Shown here in pieces: positions 23,284 to 33,254 of a stretch of 64,000 nt of DNA. The notes below the pieces were generated by a model, which searched no databases, was not told where the DNA came from, and saw nothing but the letters and a program-made list of their open reading frames with translations. The number at the start of each line of letters is the position of its first letter. Within the stretch, counting starts at the first letter, position 1. Both the position numbers and the translations under genes were made by a program. The stretch comes from Anaerolineales bacterium (lineage in GTDB: Bacteria > Chloroflexota > Anaerolineae > 4572-78 > J111): NCBI GenBank assembly GCA_015075185.1, contig JABTUW010000008.1, forward strand, positions 124,001 through 188,000, read 5' to 3'.

Positions 23284-23356
23284 AACGAGTGGCGAATAAG
23301 CGAATGGCGAATAAAAGACAAACTTATTTTCGCCATTCACCACTCGCCATTCGTTA
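23284..23356. repeat. Degenerate-repeat hairpin (GCGAATGGCGAA words)
   Basis: CGAGTGGCGAATAAGCGAAT on the left and CGCCATTCACCACTCGCCAT on the right are approximate complements. It fills the glnN-glnA gap. Confidence 0.65.
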
Positions 23357-23372
23357 AGGTCTGAAAGAACCA

Positions 23373-25559
<2,187 letters not shown>

Positions 25560-25678
25560 GATTTAAATCGTTGCTCCTAATTTTTAATAAATTTAAAAGT
25601 TGGTTGAGTTGGATAAGAAAACGATGTTGTTTCTTTAGATCTGTGCTCCTTACTTTTCTAATTTCCTTTAGCAAGCGT

Positions 25679-25713
25679 AAGCTGAGATATGCCTAAACGG
25701 CGCATCTCAGCTT
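25679..25713 (-). promoter_or_regulatory. Leader hairpin upstream of glnN
   Basis: AAGCTGAGAT and ATCTCAGCTT close a stem that continues as GCC/GGC around a 5-base loop, about 120 bases before the glnN start. No T-run follows on either strand, so it is not a plain terminator. In a block with an ANTAR regulator it could be an RNA control site, but its loop does not fit the published ANTAR hexaloop pattern. The remaining 25714-25817 shows nothing clear. Confidence 0.4.
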
Positions 25714-25817
25714 CTCTTGTGATCGAACCCTATTTTACCTGCCGGCTCGAAAACCACGGGCGAATTCCTTCAGCCCATCCCTAAAGCGTGCCCACCTCCT
25801 TAGCGGATAGCAAAGCG

Positions 25818-26795
25818 CTAATTTTCGATACGGATTGAAGTGGAGTTGGTGATAAGACCACGGCGCACCAGATCCTGGAGCGCATGATCGGCCAGGTCTG
25901 TCTCATTCTGACCCAAGAAAAGGCTGTAACGATCTTCATCCTGCCGGTGTTCAACAGCCACCACAAATTTGCCGTTACGATATATGTCCAATTTGACTTT
26001 ACCTAATTTCGGGTCGTCATATACCAGCTTGGCCGGGTGAGCCTGAAGGGTGGCCTTGATGGTTTGCCAGTAATCCGGTAAAAGGCGGTCTATCCGCAGG
26101 TTGTGGATATCTTTTAGCCGTTTATCGGCGATGAGCGCCTGGGCTACCTGAGATTGGAGCAGGAGGGCCTCGTGCCCCTTATTCATATCCACTTCGCGCC
26201 GGCCGCTGGCTGCATAGGTATAAATGCTGTCGCCACTGCTGGAGATAAAGACCGGCGCCCAAAATTCATTCTCGTCATCGCTCATAGGCCGCTTTTTAAG
26301 ATAAAAAATGGGTCGCACGAGAGCCAGCGACTTGCGGCTTACCCCACGCACGTGGAGTTTTTCACTCTTACCGGGCACACCCAATTCGCCAATGAGGTGC
26401 AGATAGTCACTGAGATAATCACGCACTTTGGCCAGTTCAATGTGCCGAAAGGCGGGTCCGCCGGGCGTGGTTGCCAGGACTTCATCCCCCACTGTATAAA
26501 CCGGATACATTTGGTGCGACCGCCGCGCGATGAAGACGTATGTGGGCAGACGGGCCACATTGACCAGACCAGACATTAACTTTGAGACTAACGTGACTAC
26601 TTCGTCAGGCTGCCGGCCCTCTGCTCGAAAGCCGCATACTTCAGCATTATACAAAGTTCGACCATTGCCGTGAATATGCATCGGCACGTCGAAAGCACTG
26701 CCGGTGTCAATGGTCAGAGTATCAATTTCAATGTGAATCAGATAGGGTATATCCTTGCTCTCAATGCTGGCATTAGGTTCAAGAGAAATTTTCAT
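25818..26795 (-). CDS. Unrecognised protein in the nitrogen block
   Basis: I do not recognise a family in this 325-residue protein. It has no signal peptide or membrane segment, and mixed beta-rich composition with segments such as YLIHIEIDTLTIDTGSAFDV, TYVFIARRSHQMYPVYTVGD and KLDIYRNGKFVVAVEHRQDE. GGAG 6 bases before the ATG supports the start. It stands between amtB and glnN on the same strand with short gaps, so it is probably expressed with ammonium uptake and assimilation. No PII gene is present in the block, but this protein does not look like PII. Confidence 0.7.
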   Translation of the reverse strand: MKISLEPNASIESKDIPYLIHIEIDTLTIDTGSAFDVPMHIHGNGRTLYNAEVCGFRAEGRQPDEVVTLVSKLMSGLVNVARLPTYVFIARRSHQMYPVYTVGDEVLATTPGGPAFRHIELAKVRDYLSDYLHLIGELGVPGKSEKLHVRGVSRKSLALVRPIFYLKKRPMSDDENEFWAPVFISSSGDSIYTYAASGRREVDMNKGHEALLLQSQVAQALIADKRLKDIHNLRIDRLLPDYWQTIKATLQAHPAKLVYDDPKLGKVKLDIYRNGKFVVAVEHRQDEDRYSLFLGQNETDLADHALQDLVRRGLITNSTSIRIEN

Positions 26796-26889
26796 AAAAA
26801 GCTCCTGGCTTAACTTGTGATACGGAGGCCGGTTCCGGCTGAGCGAGACATCTCTATCCCACTCAGCCGGTGATATTCGTTAAACTGGC

Positions 26890-28302
26890 CTAGCTGGGCA
26901 TATCGCCGACCGGCATCAGGATGCGCTCGCCGGGTTTGGCGCTGATGACACGGGAACCGAATTCGGGGTAGCTGATCGTGCCGTGCTCGGTAATATCCAG
27001 ACCTTCAAGTTCAACCTGGGCCGGTACGCGGATGCCAATGGTGACTTTCAGAGTGTAGAAGGTCAACAACATCAGCCCAAATGCCCAGGCCCCAATTGAC
27101 AACACGCCTATCGCTTGATTGGTGAGTTGGGCCATGCCGCCGCCATAGAACAACCCGGTCACTTCACCCATATTGGTAAACAAACCCACTTGAGGGGCGG
27201 CAAACAAACCCACCGCCAGAGTGCCCCAAATACCATTGCCCAGGTGAACCGCTACGGCCCCAACCGGGTCATCCACTTTGAGTACATTTTCAATAAAGAT
27301 CAGACCATATACCAATACCGGTCCGGCAATTAAGCCAATAACCAATGCACCGATTGGGGTAACATTAGCGCAGCCAGCCGTGATCGCCACCAGGCCCGCC
27401 AGGACCCCGTTCAGCGCCATTTCGGTGGAAGGATGGCCGGTGCGGACCCAGTTAGTAATCAAAGCCGAAACAGCGCCAGCCGCAGCCGCGATATTGGTGG
27501 TCACTGCAACGTAGCCAATTGCAGGGTTCATCCCAAACAGGGTGCTGCCGGGGTTAAAGCCAAACCAGCCAAACCACAGGATAAAGACACCCAGGGCTGC
27601 CAGCGTCAGGCTGTGCCCGGGGATGACATTGCTCGTTCCATCTTTGTTAAACTTGCCAATACGCGGGCCGACCAGCATTGCCCCGGCCAGCGCCCCCCAG
27701 CCGCCGATGCTGTGCACAATGGTGGAACCGGCAAAATCAATAAAACCAAGCTCATACAACCAACCCAGGCCCCACTGCCAGTGCCCGGCAATCGGATAGA
27801 TAACGGCTGAAATAACCGCGCTGTAGATCAGATAAGCCGGAAAACTGAAACGCTCGGCCACAGCCCCGGAAACGATCGTCGCTGCCGTACCGGCAAAGAC
27901 TAATTGGAAGAGGAAAAAGGCCCAATTATAGGTACTATCAGCGTCGTAGCCAAAACTGGTCAGAAAGAAATTATCGCTGCCTATAAAGCCGGCTACGGAG
28001 GTCCCATACATCAAGGCGTAGCCGATGGCAAAGAATAAAATAGAGGCCACGGCGAAGTCCATGAGATTTTTCAACATCAAGTTAGCTGCATTTTTGGCCC
28101 GGCTAAAGCCGCTTTCAACCATGGCAAAGCCAGCCTGCATAAAAAAGACCAGGAAAGCTGTGATCAATAACCAGATTGTATCAATCTGCCGAACCGTATC
28201 GGTTACAGTTGGCTCCTCACCCTGAGCATAGGCCACGCCGCCTACAACAAAAGTCAGTAATACAGCCAGAGGTAAACCCCGAGAAAATAGACGGTGCTTC
28301 AT
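26890..28302 (-). CDS. amtB: Ammonium transporter Amt
   Basis: The 470-residue membrane protein carries ammonium across the cytoplasmic membrane. An N-terminal signal peptide (cleavage likely after AYA, residue 26) precedes 11 membrane helices. Family segments include AGFAMVESGFSRAKNAANLMLKN (with the pore Phe/His context downstream), SIGGWGALAGA and the LGVFILWFGWFGFNPGS block. The ATG at 28302 with GAGGAG about 10 bases upstream is preferred over a longer in-frame start at 28404, which would lie inside the leader terminator region. A promoter and a terminator precede it, suggesting attenuation control. Confidence 0.96.
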   Translation of the reverse strand: MKHRLFSRGLPLAVLLTFVVGGVAYAQGEEPTVTDTVRQIDTIWLLITAFLVFFMQAGFAMVESGFSRAKNAANLMLKNLMDFAVASILFFAIGYALMYGTSVAGFIGSDNFFLTSFGYDADSTYNWAFFLFQLVFAGTAATIVSGAVAERFSFPAYLIYSAVISAVIYPIAGHWQWGLGWLYELGFIDFAGSTIVHSIGGWGALAGAMLVGPRIGKFNKDGTSNVIPGHSLTLAALGVFILWFGWFGFNPGSTLFGMNPAIGYVAVTTNIAAAAGAVSALITNWVRTGHPSTEMALNGVLAGLVAITAGCANVTPIGALVIGLIAGPVLVYGLIFIENVLKVDDPVGAVAVHLGNGIWGTLAVGLFAAPQVGLFTNMGEVTGLFYGGGMAQLTNQAIGVLSIGAWAFGLMLLTFYTLKVTIGIRVPAQVELEGLDITEHGTISYPEFGSRVISAKPGERILMPVGDMPS

Positions 28303-28339
28303 CGTAACATTTCTCCTCGCTAAAATTCTGCTAAATTTT

Positions 28340-28391
28340 GCATAAAATAAAAAGCCCCCAGTCACGAGTTTTGACTCGTAACTGAGGGCTT
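28340..28391 (-). terminator. Intrinsic terminator in the amtB leader (attenuator candidate)
   Basis: On the minus strand AAGCCCTCAGTTACGAGT pairs with ACTCGTGACTGGGGGCTT around CAAA (18 bp, two mismatches), followed by TTTTTATTTTAT. It lies after the promoter at 28437-28465 and before the amtB start, so transcripts from that promoter must pass it. An ANTAR antiterminator-type regulator is encoded immediately upstream. Confidence 0.85.
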
Positions 28392-28436
28392 CGCGGCCGC
28401 TCAAAAAATTGTTTGGTTTGTTAATTAACGCGGCAG

Positions 28437-28465
28437 ATGATAACAGGAATACGGCAGGTTGTCAA
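28437..28465 (-). promoter_or_regulatory. amtB promoter
   Basis: On the minus strand TTGACA (28465-28460), 17 bases, TATCAT (28442-28437): a perfect -35 and a 5 of 6 -10 in the gap after the ANTAR gene. It would give a leader of about 125 bases containing the terminator. Confidence 0.82.
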
Positions 28466-28502
28466 GGGCTTTACAGCAAATGTCGAGGCTTTTTTGAGAA
28501 TT

Positions 28503-29120
28503 TTAAGGTTCGGGAGGCGCAGCAGGCTCATTATCAGGTCTCCGGCTGCCCACGAGCAGGATGGCCTCGGCGACCTCGCGCATGGTCCGGCGTTTTTCCC
28601 GCGCCGTCATTTGCAGCCGGTTATAAGCCTCACTCTCTGATAAGCCGGTAGCGATGAGGATTTTTTTTGCCGCATCAATTAACTCACGGGTTTCCAACTG
28701 GTGGCGCAGTTTGTATGCCTCCTGGGCTGTCGCCTGCATGGTCCCAAAGCGAGCGGTGGCAATTTCGATCATCGGTCCCAATTTGCCTTCGTGAATGGGT
28801 TTGACCAAATAGCCCATTACCGCCGCATTGGCCGCCCGCTCGATCAACGACTTTTCCGAAAAGGCGGTCAGCATGACAATGGGCAGCGGCATTTCGGCGG
28901 CCAGGGTTTCGGCCACAGCCATCCCGTCCAGGCCGGGCATCTTAATATCCAGCAACAGCAGATCGGGCTTGAGCCGCTTGGTTTTTTCCAGGGCGTCGTG
29001 ACCGTTGGCGGCAGTGTCAATCACCTGGTGTCCCAATGACGTCACCAGCGCCTTCAACCCCATCCGAATCACCGCTTCGTCGTCGGCAATAATGACTCGT
29101 AATAGTTTCTTCTCAGCCAT
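28503..29120 (-). CDS. Response regulator with ANTAR RNA-binding domain
   Basis: The 205-residue protein has a receiver domain (about 7-122) with acidic pair Asp13/Asp14 and phospho-acceptor Asp58 in LLLLDIKMPG. A coiled linker leads to an ANTAR domain (about 140-195) with ELIDAAKKILIATGLSESEA and RLQMTAREKRRTM. ANTAR proteins (AmiR, NasR, EutV) bind leader RNA and prevent termination. Its position just before amtB, whose leader carries a strong terminator, makes amtB the obvious candidate target. No histidine kinase is adjacent. A Pro-rich tail ends the protein. Confidence 0.95.
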   Translation of the reverse strand: MAEKKLLRVIIADDEAVIRMGLKALVTSLGHQVIDTAANGHDALEKTKRLKPDLLLLDIKMPGLDGMAVAETLAAEMPLPIVMLTAFSEKSLIERAANAAVMGYLVKPIHEGKLGPMIEIATARFGTMQATAQEAYKLRHQLETRELIDAAKKILIATGLSESEAYNRLQMTAREKRRTMREVAEAILLVGSRRPDNEPAAPPEP

Positions 29121-29222
29121 GCTAATTTGGACTTCCCCCGCATCGGACGTGGATTTTGGATTAGGATAGTGTGAAATCCAAAAATTGGCTAATTTTTATT
29201 GGCTCGATAACAGCTCACTATG

Positions 29223-29359
29223 TTTGCACTTTTTACAATCAGTCAAAAAAGGAACGCAGATGACGCAGATTTGGCCGATTTTCGCAGATTTTTCCTTAAT
29301 TTATCTGCGCAGATCTGCGGCTATCAGCGTTTATCTGCGTTCTATTCAAAAAGTGCAAA
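29223..29359. repeat. Nested palindromic element
   Basis: Outer arms TTTGCACTTTTT (29223-29234) and AAAAAGTGCAAA (29348-29359) are perfect complements. Inside lies a degenerate hairpin of GCAGATGACGCAGAT words from GAACGCAGAT (29252) to ATCTGCGTTC (29342). It is MITE-like in shape, carries no gene, and fills most of the 370-base gap between the ANTAR and ada genes. Confidence 0.7.
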
Positions 29360-29491
29360 GGTAGTGACAGCTCAAATGAGCAAGAATCGGGTGGTTTTTG
29401 GATTAAAGATAAGGTAAAGTAAGTCTTGCCAGGTTGACTTGGAAAGTTGGCCGGTAGATGATAATATTAAACAAGCTTTAGGAGAAAAATC

Positions 29492-30358
29492 ATGGTAGCC
29501 ACCAATTATGGACAGTTAGCCGAAGATTACAGCCGCATTGAGCAAGCGATTTTGTTTCTGGAACAAAACTTTCGCCAGCAGCCCGATTTGAAAGAAGTGG
29601 CCGCCAGGGTTGGCCTGAGCGAGTACCATTTTCAACGCCTGTTCAGCCGCTGGGCCGGCATCAGCCCCAAGCGCTTTCTCCAATTCCTGACCATCGAATA
29701 CGCTAAGGAGTTGCTGGCCGAGTCGAAAAGTGTGCTGGATGCCACCTATGAGGCGGGTTTGTCCAGCCCGGGCCGCCTGCACGATTTGTTTGTGACCTGT
29801 GAGGCAATTACGCCGGGAGAGTTCAAAAATAAGGGGGAAGGTTTGACCATCACCTACGGTTTTCACCCCAGCCCCTTCGGCGAATGTTTGCTCTCGATCA
29901 CCGAGCGCGGCGTCTGCGGTCTGGCTTTTGTCCAACAGGGCGACCGGGTGGCTGTCCTGGACGAGCTGCGGCGCAACTGGCCCAAAGCCGTCTTTGTCGA
30001 AGACCCGGCCCAGACCCAACCCTTTGTCGAGCAGATCTTTAACCCGGTCAGGGATAGACAGGCCCTGCCGGTGGTGCTCAAGGGGACCAATTTTCAAATC
30101 AAGGTTTGGCAGGCCCTCTTGAAAATTCCGGCGGGTGCGGTGGTTTCTTATGATGAACTGGCCGCTTTGATCGGCCAGCCTGGCGCAGCGCGAGCGGTCG
30201 GCAACGCGGTGGCCCAGAACCCGATTGGCTATGTTATTCCCTGCCACCGCGTCATCCGTAAAATTGGGGCCATTGGGGATTACCACTGGAACCCGGCTCG
30301 TAAGCGGGCCATCCTGGGCTGGGAAGCAGCGCGCAAAGAGGCGGTAAGATCAAATTAA
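29492..30358 (+). CDS. Ada-like AraC-domain methylguanine-DNA methyltransferase
   Basis: The 288-residue protein fuses an AraC-type helix-turn-helix (about 15-112) with an O6-alkylguanine transferase domain (about 120-282). The acceptor is Cys251 in IPCHRV, preceded by the DNA-binding helix region GAARAVGNAVAQNP. It repairs alkylated guanine by suicidal transfer. The N-terminal zinc/phosphotriester domain of E. coli Ada is absent, so the adaptive-response sensor function may be missing or differently triggered. AGGAG 9 bases before the ATG. It is followed by a LysE-type exporter 25 bases later. Confidence 0.93.
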   Translation: MVATNYGQLAEDYSRIEQAILFLEQNFRQQPDLKEVAARVGLSEYHFQRLFSRWAGISPKRFLQFLTIEYAKELLAESKSVLDATYEAGLSSPGRLHDLFVTCEAITPGEFKNKGEGLTITYGFHPSPFGECLLSITERGVCGLAFVQQGDRVAVLDELRRNWPKAVFVEDPAQTQPFVEQIFNPVRDRQALPVVLKGTNFQIKVWQALLKIPAGAVVSYDELAALIGQPGAARAVGNAVAQNPIGYVIPCHRVIRKIGAIGDYHWNPARKRAILGWEAARKEAVRSN

Positions 30359-30383
30359 GTGACAGGGAATAGAAGGGGGGATT

Positions 30384-31034
30384 ATGTTTGACTCGCAGAT
30401 TTTAGCCTTTATTGGCGTCGCCTTTATCCTGACCATCACGCCCGGAGCTGATACTATGCTGGTTTTGCGGAGCGTGCTCACCGGCGGGCGGCGGGCCGGC
30501 CTGGTGGCAATGCTGGGTATTTGTTCAGGCCTGTTTATCCATGCCACGTTTTCGGCGCTGGGTTTGTCCCTCATCATCGTTCAATCGGCGGCGGCTTTTG
30601 AGATCATTAAACTGTTGGGGGCAGCCTACCTTATTTTTTTGGGCAGCCAATCACTCTGGCAGGCGCTTTACAAACGCTCTGACGCCTCTGTTGAGCCAGC
30701 TCAGCCGGCCATGAGGACGACCCTCCCAGCAAGAAACAAAAAACAGTCATTCATCGAGGGGCTGGTCAGCAACGTCCTCAATCCGAAGGTTTCAGTCTTC
30801 TACCTGGCTTTCCTGCCCCAGTTCATCAGTCCTGGCGACCCAGTGCTGGCTAAATCACTGTTGTTGGCTGTGATTCACTTTGGGATGGGGATTATCTGGC
30901 TGACCCTGGTGGCAACCCTGGCCGGACAAGCCCGGACACTCCTGGTGCAACCTCAAGTACAGCGTAAAATTGAGGCTTTTGCCGGTGCGGTCCTCATTCT
31001 ATTCGGGGTGCGCCTGGCTTTAGAACGGCGTTAA
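30384..31034 (+). CDS. LysE/RhtB-family amino-acid exporter
   Basis: The 216-residue, six-helix membrane protein begins with FIGVAFILTITPGADTMLVLRS, the LysE/RhtB signature, and has GLVSNVLNPKVSVFYLAFLPQF in the middle. Family members export lysine, threonine or homoserine lactones; the substrate cannot be read from sequence. GGGGGGATT precedes the ATG. Its stop overlaps the stop of lysA, encoded convergently, by four bases. Proximity to a lysine-synthesis gene is suggestive but the opposite orientation argues against co-regulation. Confidence 0.92.
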   Translation: MFDSQILAFIGVAFILTITPGADTMLVLRSVLTGGRRAGLVAMLGICSGLFIHATFSALGLSLIIVQSAAAFEIIKLLGAAYLIFLGSQSLWQALYKRSDASVEPAQPAMRTTLPARNKKQSFIEGLVSNVLNPKVSVFYLAFLPQFISPGDPVLAKSLLLAVIHFGMGIIWLTLVATLAGQARTLLVQPQVQRKIEAFAGAVLILFGVRLALERR

Positions 31035-32392
31035 CTTTCATCAACCACATCCCGCGCTACCAAATCCTCAAACGTCTCGCGGCGCTGCACCAGCTTGACT
31101 TCTTTCCCGTCAACAAACACGACGGCCGGTCGCAGCGCCGCGTTGTAATTGCTGCTCATAGACAACTGGTAGGCCCCGGCGACCGGCACGGCCAGCAGAT
31201 CACCCGGCGCGGCGACCGGCAGATCAACAGCCTGAATGAGCACGTCACCCGACTCGCAGAACGGGCCGGCGATGGCCACGGTTTCGGTTTCGGCCTCTCC
31301 GGCGCGATTGGCCAGCAGGGCGGTATATTTGGCCTGGTACAGAGCCGGGCGGGGATTGTCGGTCAGACCGCCGTCAATGCTGACATAAGTGCGCACTCCC
31401 GGAATCACCTTCCGCCCGCCGACGGTATACAGCGCTACGCCCGCCTGGGCCACCAGCGAACGGCCCGGCTCCAGGGTAAGTTCGGGCAAGGGTAGGTTGC
31501 GGCGGCGGCAGCTTAGCGCAGTGGCCGCCACCAGCTCAGTCACAAACGGCTCGACCGGCATGGGTGGGTCGGAGGGGTGATAAGGCACGCCCCAGCCCCC
31601 GCCGGGGCATAATTCCTGCATCTCCCAGCCGTACTTCTCACGCAAGCGCACGGCCAAATCCAACAGCCGTTCCACTCCCTCGGCCACCGGCTCGACATCG
31701 TGAAAGTGAGAGCCGAGATGAAGGTGGAGTCCGCTGAGGAGCAGAGAGGCAAAATCTCTCCCCTGCTCCCCTGCTCCTCCGCTCCCCTGCTGCTTTGCCA
31801 GGAGATCTCCGGCCACCGCTTCTGCCTCCTTGAGCGGAAAACCAAACTTGCTGTCGGCCGAGCCGGTGACGGTGTAGCGGTGGTGCGTCTCGACGGCCAC
31901 ATCGGGGGTAACACGCAGCCAGATGTTGACCTGTCGCTGCTGTTCGGCGGCCAGTTGGGCCAGTAACTGGAGTTCGGTGGCATTGTCCACCACGATGCAG
32001 CCTACTCCGGCTTGCAGGGCCGCGTTCAAATCCCGTCGAGTTTTGTTGTTGCCGTGCAGGTGCATGTCGGCCGGGTCGGCCCCACCGCGCCGGGCAATGA
32101 ACAACTCTCCGGCGGAAGCGATGTCCAGCCCCACTCCTTCGGCGGCCATCAGCCGGGCCAGGGCGGGGCAGAGAAAGGCTTTACTGGCGTAGGTCAGATG
32201 AGTTTGACCAGGGTAACTGGCCAGCGCCCGCCGATAGGTAGCGATCCGGCTGCGGATGGTCCCCAGATCGTACACGTAGAGGGGCGTGCCGAATTGAGCG
32301 GCGAGGTCGTCGGCGCGGTGTCCACGCAGGGTGAGATGGCCGGACGGATCAATTGTGGTTGTTAGAGGGAAAAGAGAAAGTTTGTTTAACAT
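31031..32392 (-). CDS. lysA: Diaminopimelate decarboxylase
   Basis: The 453-residue PLP enzyme converts meso-diaminopimelate to lysine. It has PLP Lys71 in TYASKAFLC, HGNNKT, GLHLHLGSH, GGGWG, EPGRSLVA and CESGDVL. The C-terminal GAYQLSMSSNYN replaces the common GAY-G/S-Y motif, a small deviation. Between LLAK and LLLSGLHLHLGS the sequence holds a Gln/Gly-rich insert (QQGSGGAGEQGRDFAS) encoded by a GC-rich repeat at 31736-31799, not usual for the family. ATG 32392 with GGAG 9 bases upstream is preferred over GTG 32407. It follows the YdeI-like gene. Confidence 0.94.
   Translation of the reverse strand: MLNKLSLFPLTTTIDPSGHLTLRGHRADDLAAQFGTPLYVYDLGTIRSRIATYRRALASYPGQTHLTYASKAFLCPALARLMAAEGVGLDIASAGELFIARRGGADPADMHLHGNNKTRRDLNAALQAGVGCIVVDNATELQLLAQLAAEQQRQVNIWLRVTPDVAVETHHRYTVTGSADSKFGFPLKEAEAVAGDLLAKQQGSGGAGEQGRDFASLLLSGLHLHLGSHFHDVEPVAEGVERLLDLAVRLREKYGWEMQELCPGGGWGVPYHPSDPPMPVEPFVTELVAATALSCRRRNLPLPELTLEPGRSLVAQAGVALYTVGGRKVIPGVRTYVSIDGGLTDNPRPALYQAKYTALLANRAGEAETETVAIAGPFCESGDVLIQAVDLPVAAPGDLLAVPVAGAYQLSMSSNYNAALRPAVVFVDGKEVKLVQRRETFEDLVARDVVDES
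31736..31799 (-). repeat. Repeat element inserted in frame in lysA
   Basis: Tandem GGAGCAGGGGAGC words (minus strand) flanked by complementary ends (GCAAAGCAGCAG / CTCTGCTCCTC) code for a low-complexity loop in lysA. It resembles the intergenic degenerate-repeat elements in this window. Confidence 0.6.
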
Positions 32393-32407
32393 CCTGCCGT
32401 TCTCCAC

Positions 32408-33001
32408 TCAGGGATAAAGCTTCTCCCCCTTCTCCAGCATTTCGATGAACTGCTGAATCCGCCTGGCTCGAGTCTCGGCTTTCTTGGCCGTTTGAATCCG
32501 CCATAAGATGGCATACCTGTTGGCGCTGTTAAGGGTGGCGAAAAAGGCTTTCGCCTCCGTATGGGTATCCAGCGCTGCCTGAAAATCATCCGGCACGGTG
32601 GCCCTGCTTTGTGAATCATAGGCCGACTCCCAGCGCCCATCTCGCTTGGCTGCTTCAACGGCTTGGAGGCCGGCCGGTTTCATCTTGCCGCCGGCGATCA
32701 GCCGTTCGGCCTTTTCGCGATTGAGCTTTGACCAGACGCTTTTGGCTCCCCGCGGCGTAAATTTTTGCAGCCACGCGGTATCATCATAACTTTTTTTCTG
32801 ACCATCAATCCAGCCATAGCATAGCGCGACTTCGACCGCTTCGTCGTACGAGACTGACTGGATGCCGGATGCCTTTTTGGCCAGCCGCAGCCAGACACCC
32901 GCTGACTCCGCGTGATGCTGGTCGAGCCAATCCGCCCAGTCCTTTTGTCGCTCAAAAAGGATGATGGGTATATCGCCCGGAGAGTTTGACGATTGCTTCA
33001 T
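32408..33001 (-). CDS. YdeI/OmpD-associated family protein
   Basis: The 197-residue soluble protein fits the YdeI/OmpD-associated (bacteriocin-protection) family: GVWLRLAKKASGIQSVSYDEA, ALCYGWIDGQKKSYDD and the FTPRGAKSVWSKLNREKAERL segment, then a C-terminal helical part with RRIQQFIEMLEKGEKLYP. The family's function is not well established. It ends just before the GTG/ATG region of lysA, so the two may be co-transcribed. No unusual features. Confidence 0.9.
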   Translation of the reverse strand: MKQSSNSPGDIPIILFERQKDWADWLDQHHAESAGVWLRLAKKASGIQSVSYDEAVEVALCYGWIDGQKKSYDDTAWLQKFTPRGAKSVWSKLNREKAERLIAGGKMKPAGLQAVEAAKRDGRWESAYDSQSRATVPDDFQAALDTHTEAKAFFATLNSANRYAILWRIQTAKKAETRARRIQQFIEMLEKGEKLYP

Positions 33002-33067
33002 GAGATCTTTGCTCCATTATTGGGAACAACTCTGCTGTCAGATGGTGAAAAGACCGCTATTTATGGT

Positions 33068-33095
33068 TTGACTCTCTATCCACTGGTGGTATACT
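33068..33095 (+). promoter_or_regulatory. Promoter of a small membrane-protein gene
   Basis: TTGACT (33068-33073), 16 bases, TATACT (33090-33095). The ATG at 33102 lies where transcription would start, predicting a leaderless mRNA. Confidence 0.75.
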
Positions 33096-33101
33096 GCTTT
33101 T

Positions 33102-33254
33102 ATGAAGGTATTAAAAACACCAACTCGGTTGATCCACCAGGTAATGGATTTATATACTCCAAAGAACGAGCAACAGCGCCGCATTCAGGCGACAACAGCT
33201 ATAATTATTGCGCTCCTGGCGATGGCTGTGCTTTTTTACAGCTACTTCAATTAA
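33102..33254 (+). CDS. Small single-pass membrane protein (50 aa), probably leaderless
   Basis: The 50-residue frame starts MKVLKTPTRLIHQVMDLYTP, has a charged KNEQQRRIQ segment and ends in one membrane helix, ATTAIIIALLAMAVLFYSYF. The layout (cytoplasmic basic head, single C-terminal helix) is protein-like and the ATG lies 7 bases after a good -10 box with no ribosome binding site. I recognise no family. It converges with the next membrane-protein gene and overlaps it by 8 bases. Confidence 0.65.
   Translation: MKVLKTPTRLIHQVMDLYTPKNEQQRRIQATTAIIIALLAMAVLFYSYFN

Noticed and set aside
28352..28391. Canonical ANTAR dual-hexaloop RNA motif in the amtB leader
   Set aside because: The terminator loop is CAAA (or TCAAAA), without the A1/G4 six-base pattern, and no convincing first hairpin was found. 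The antitermination idea is kept only from gene context.
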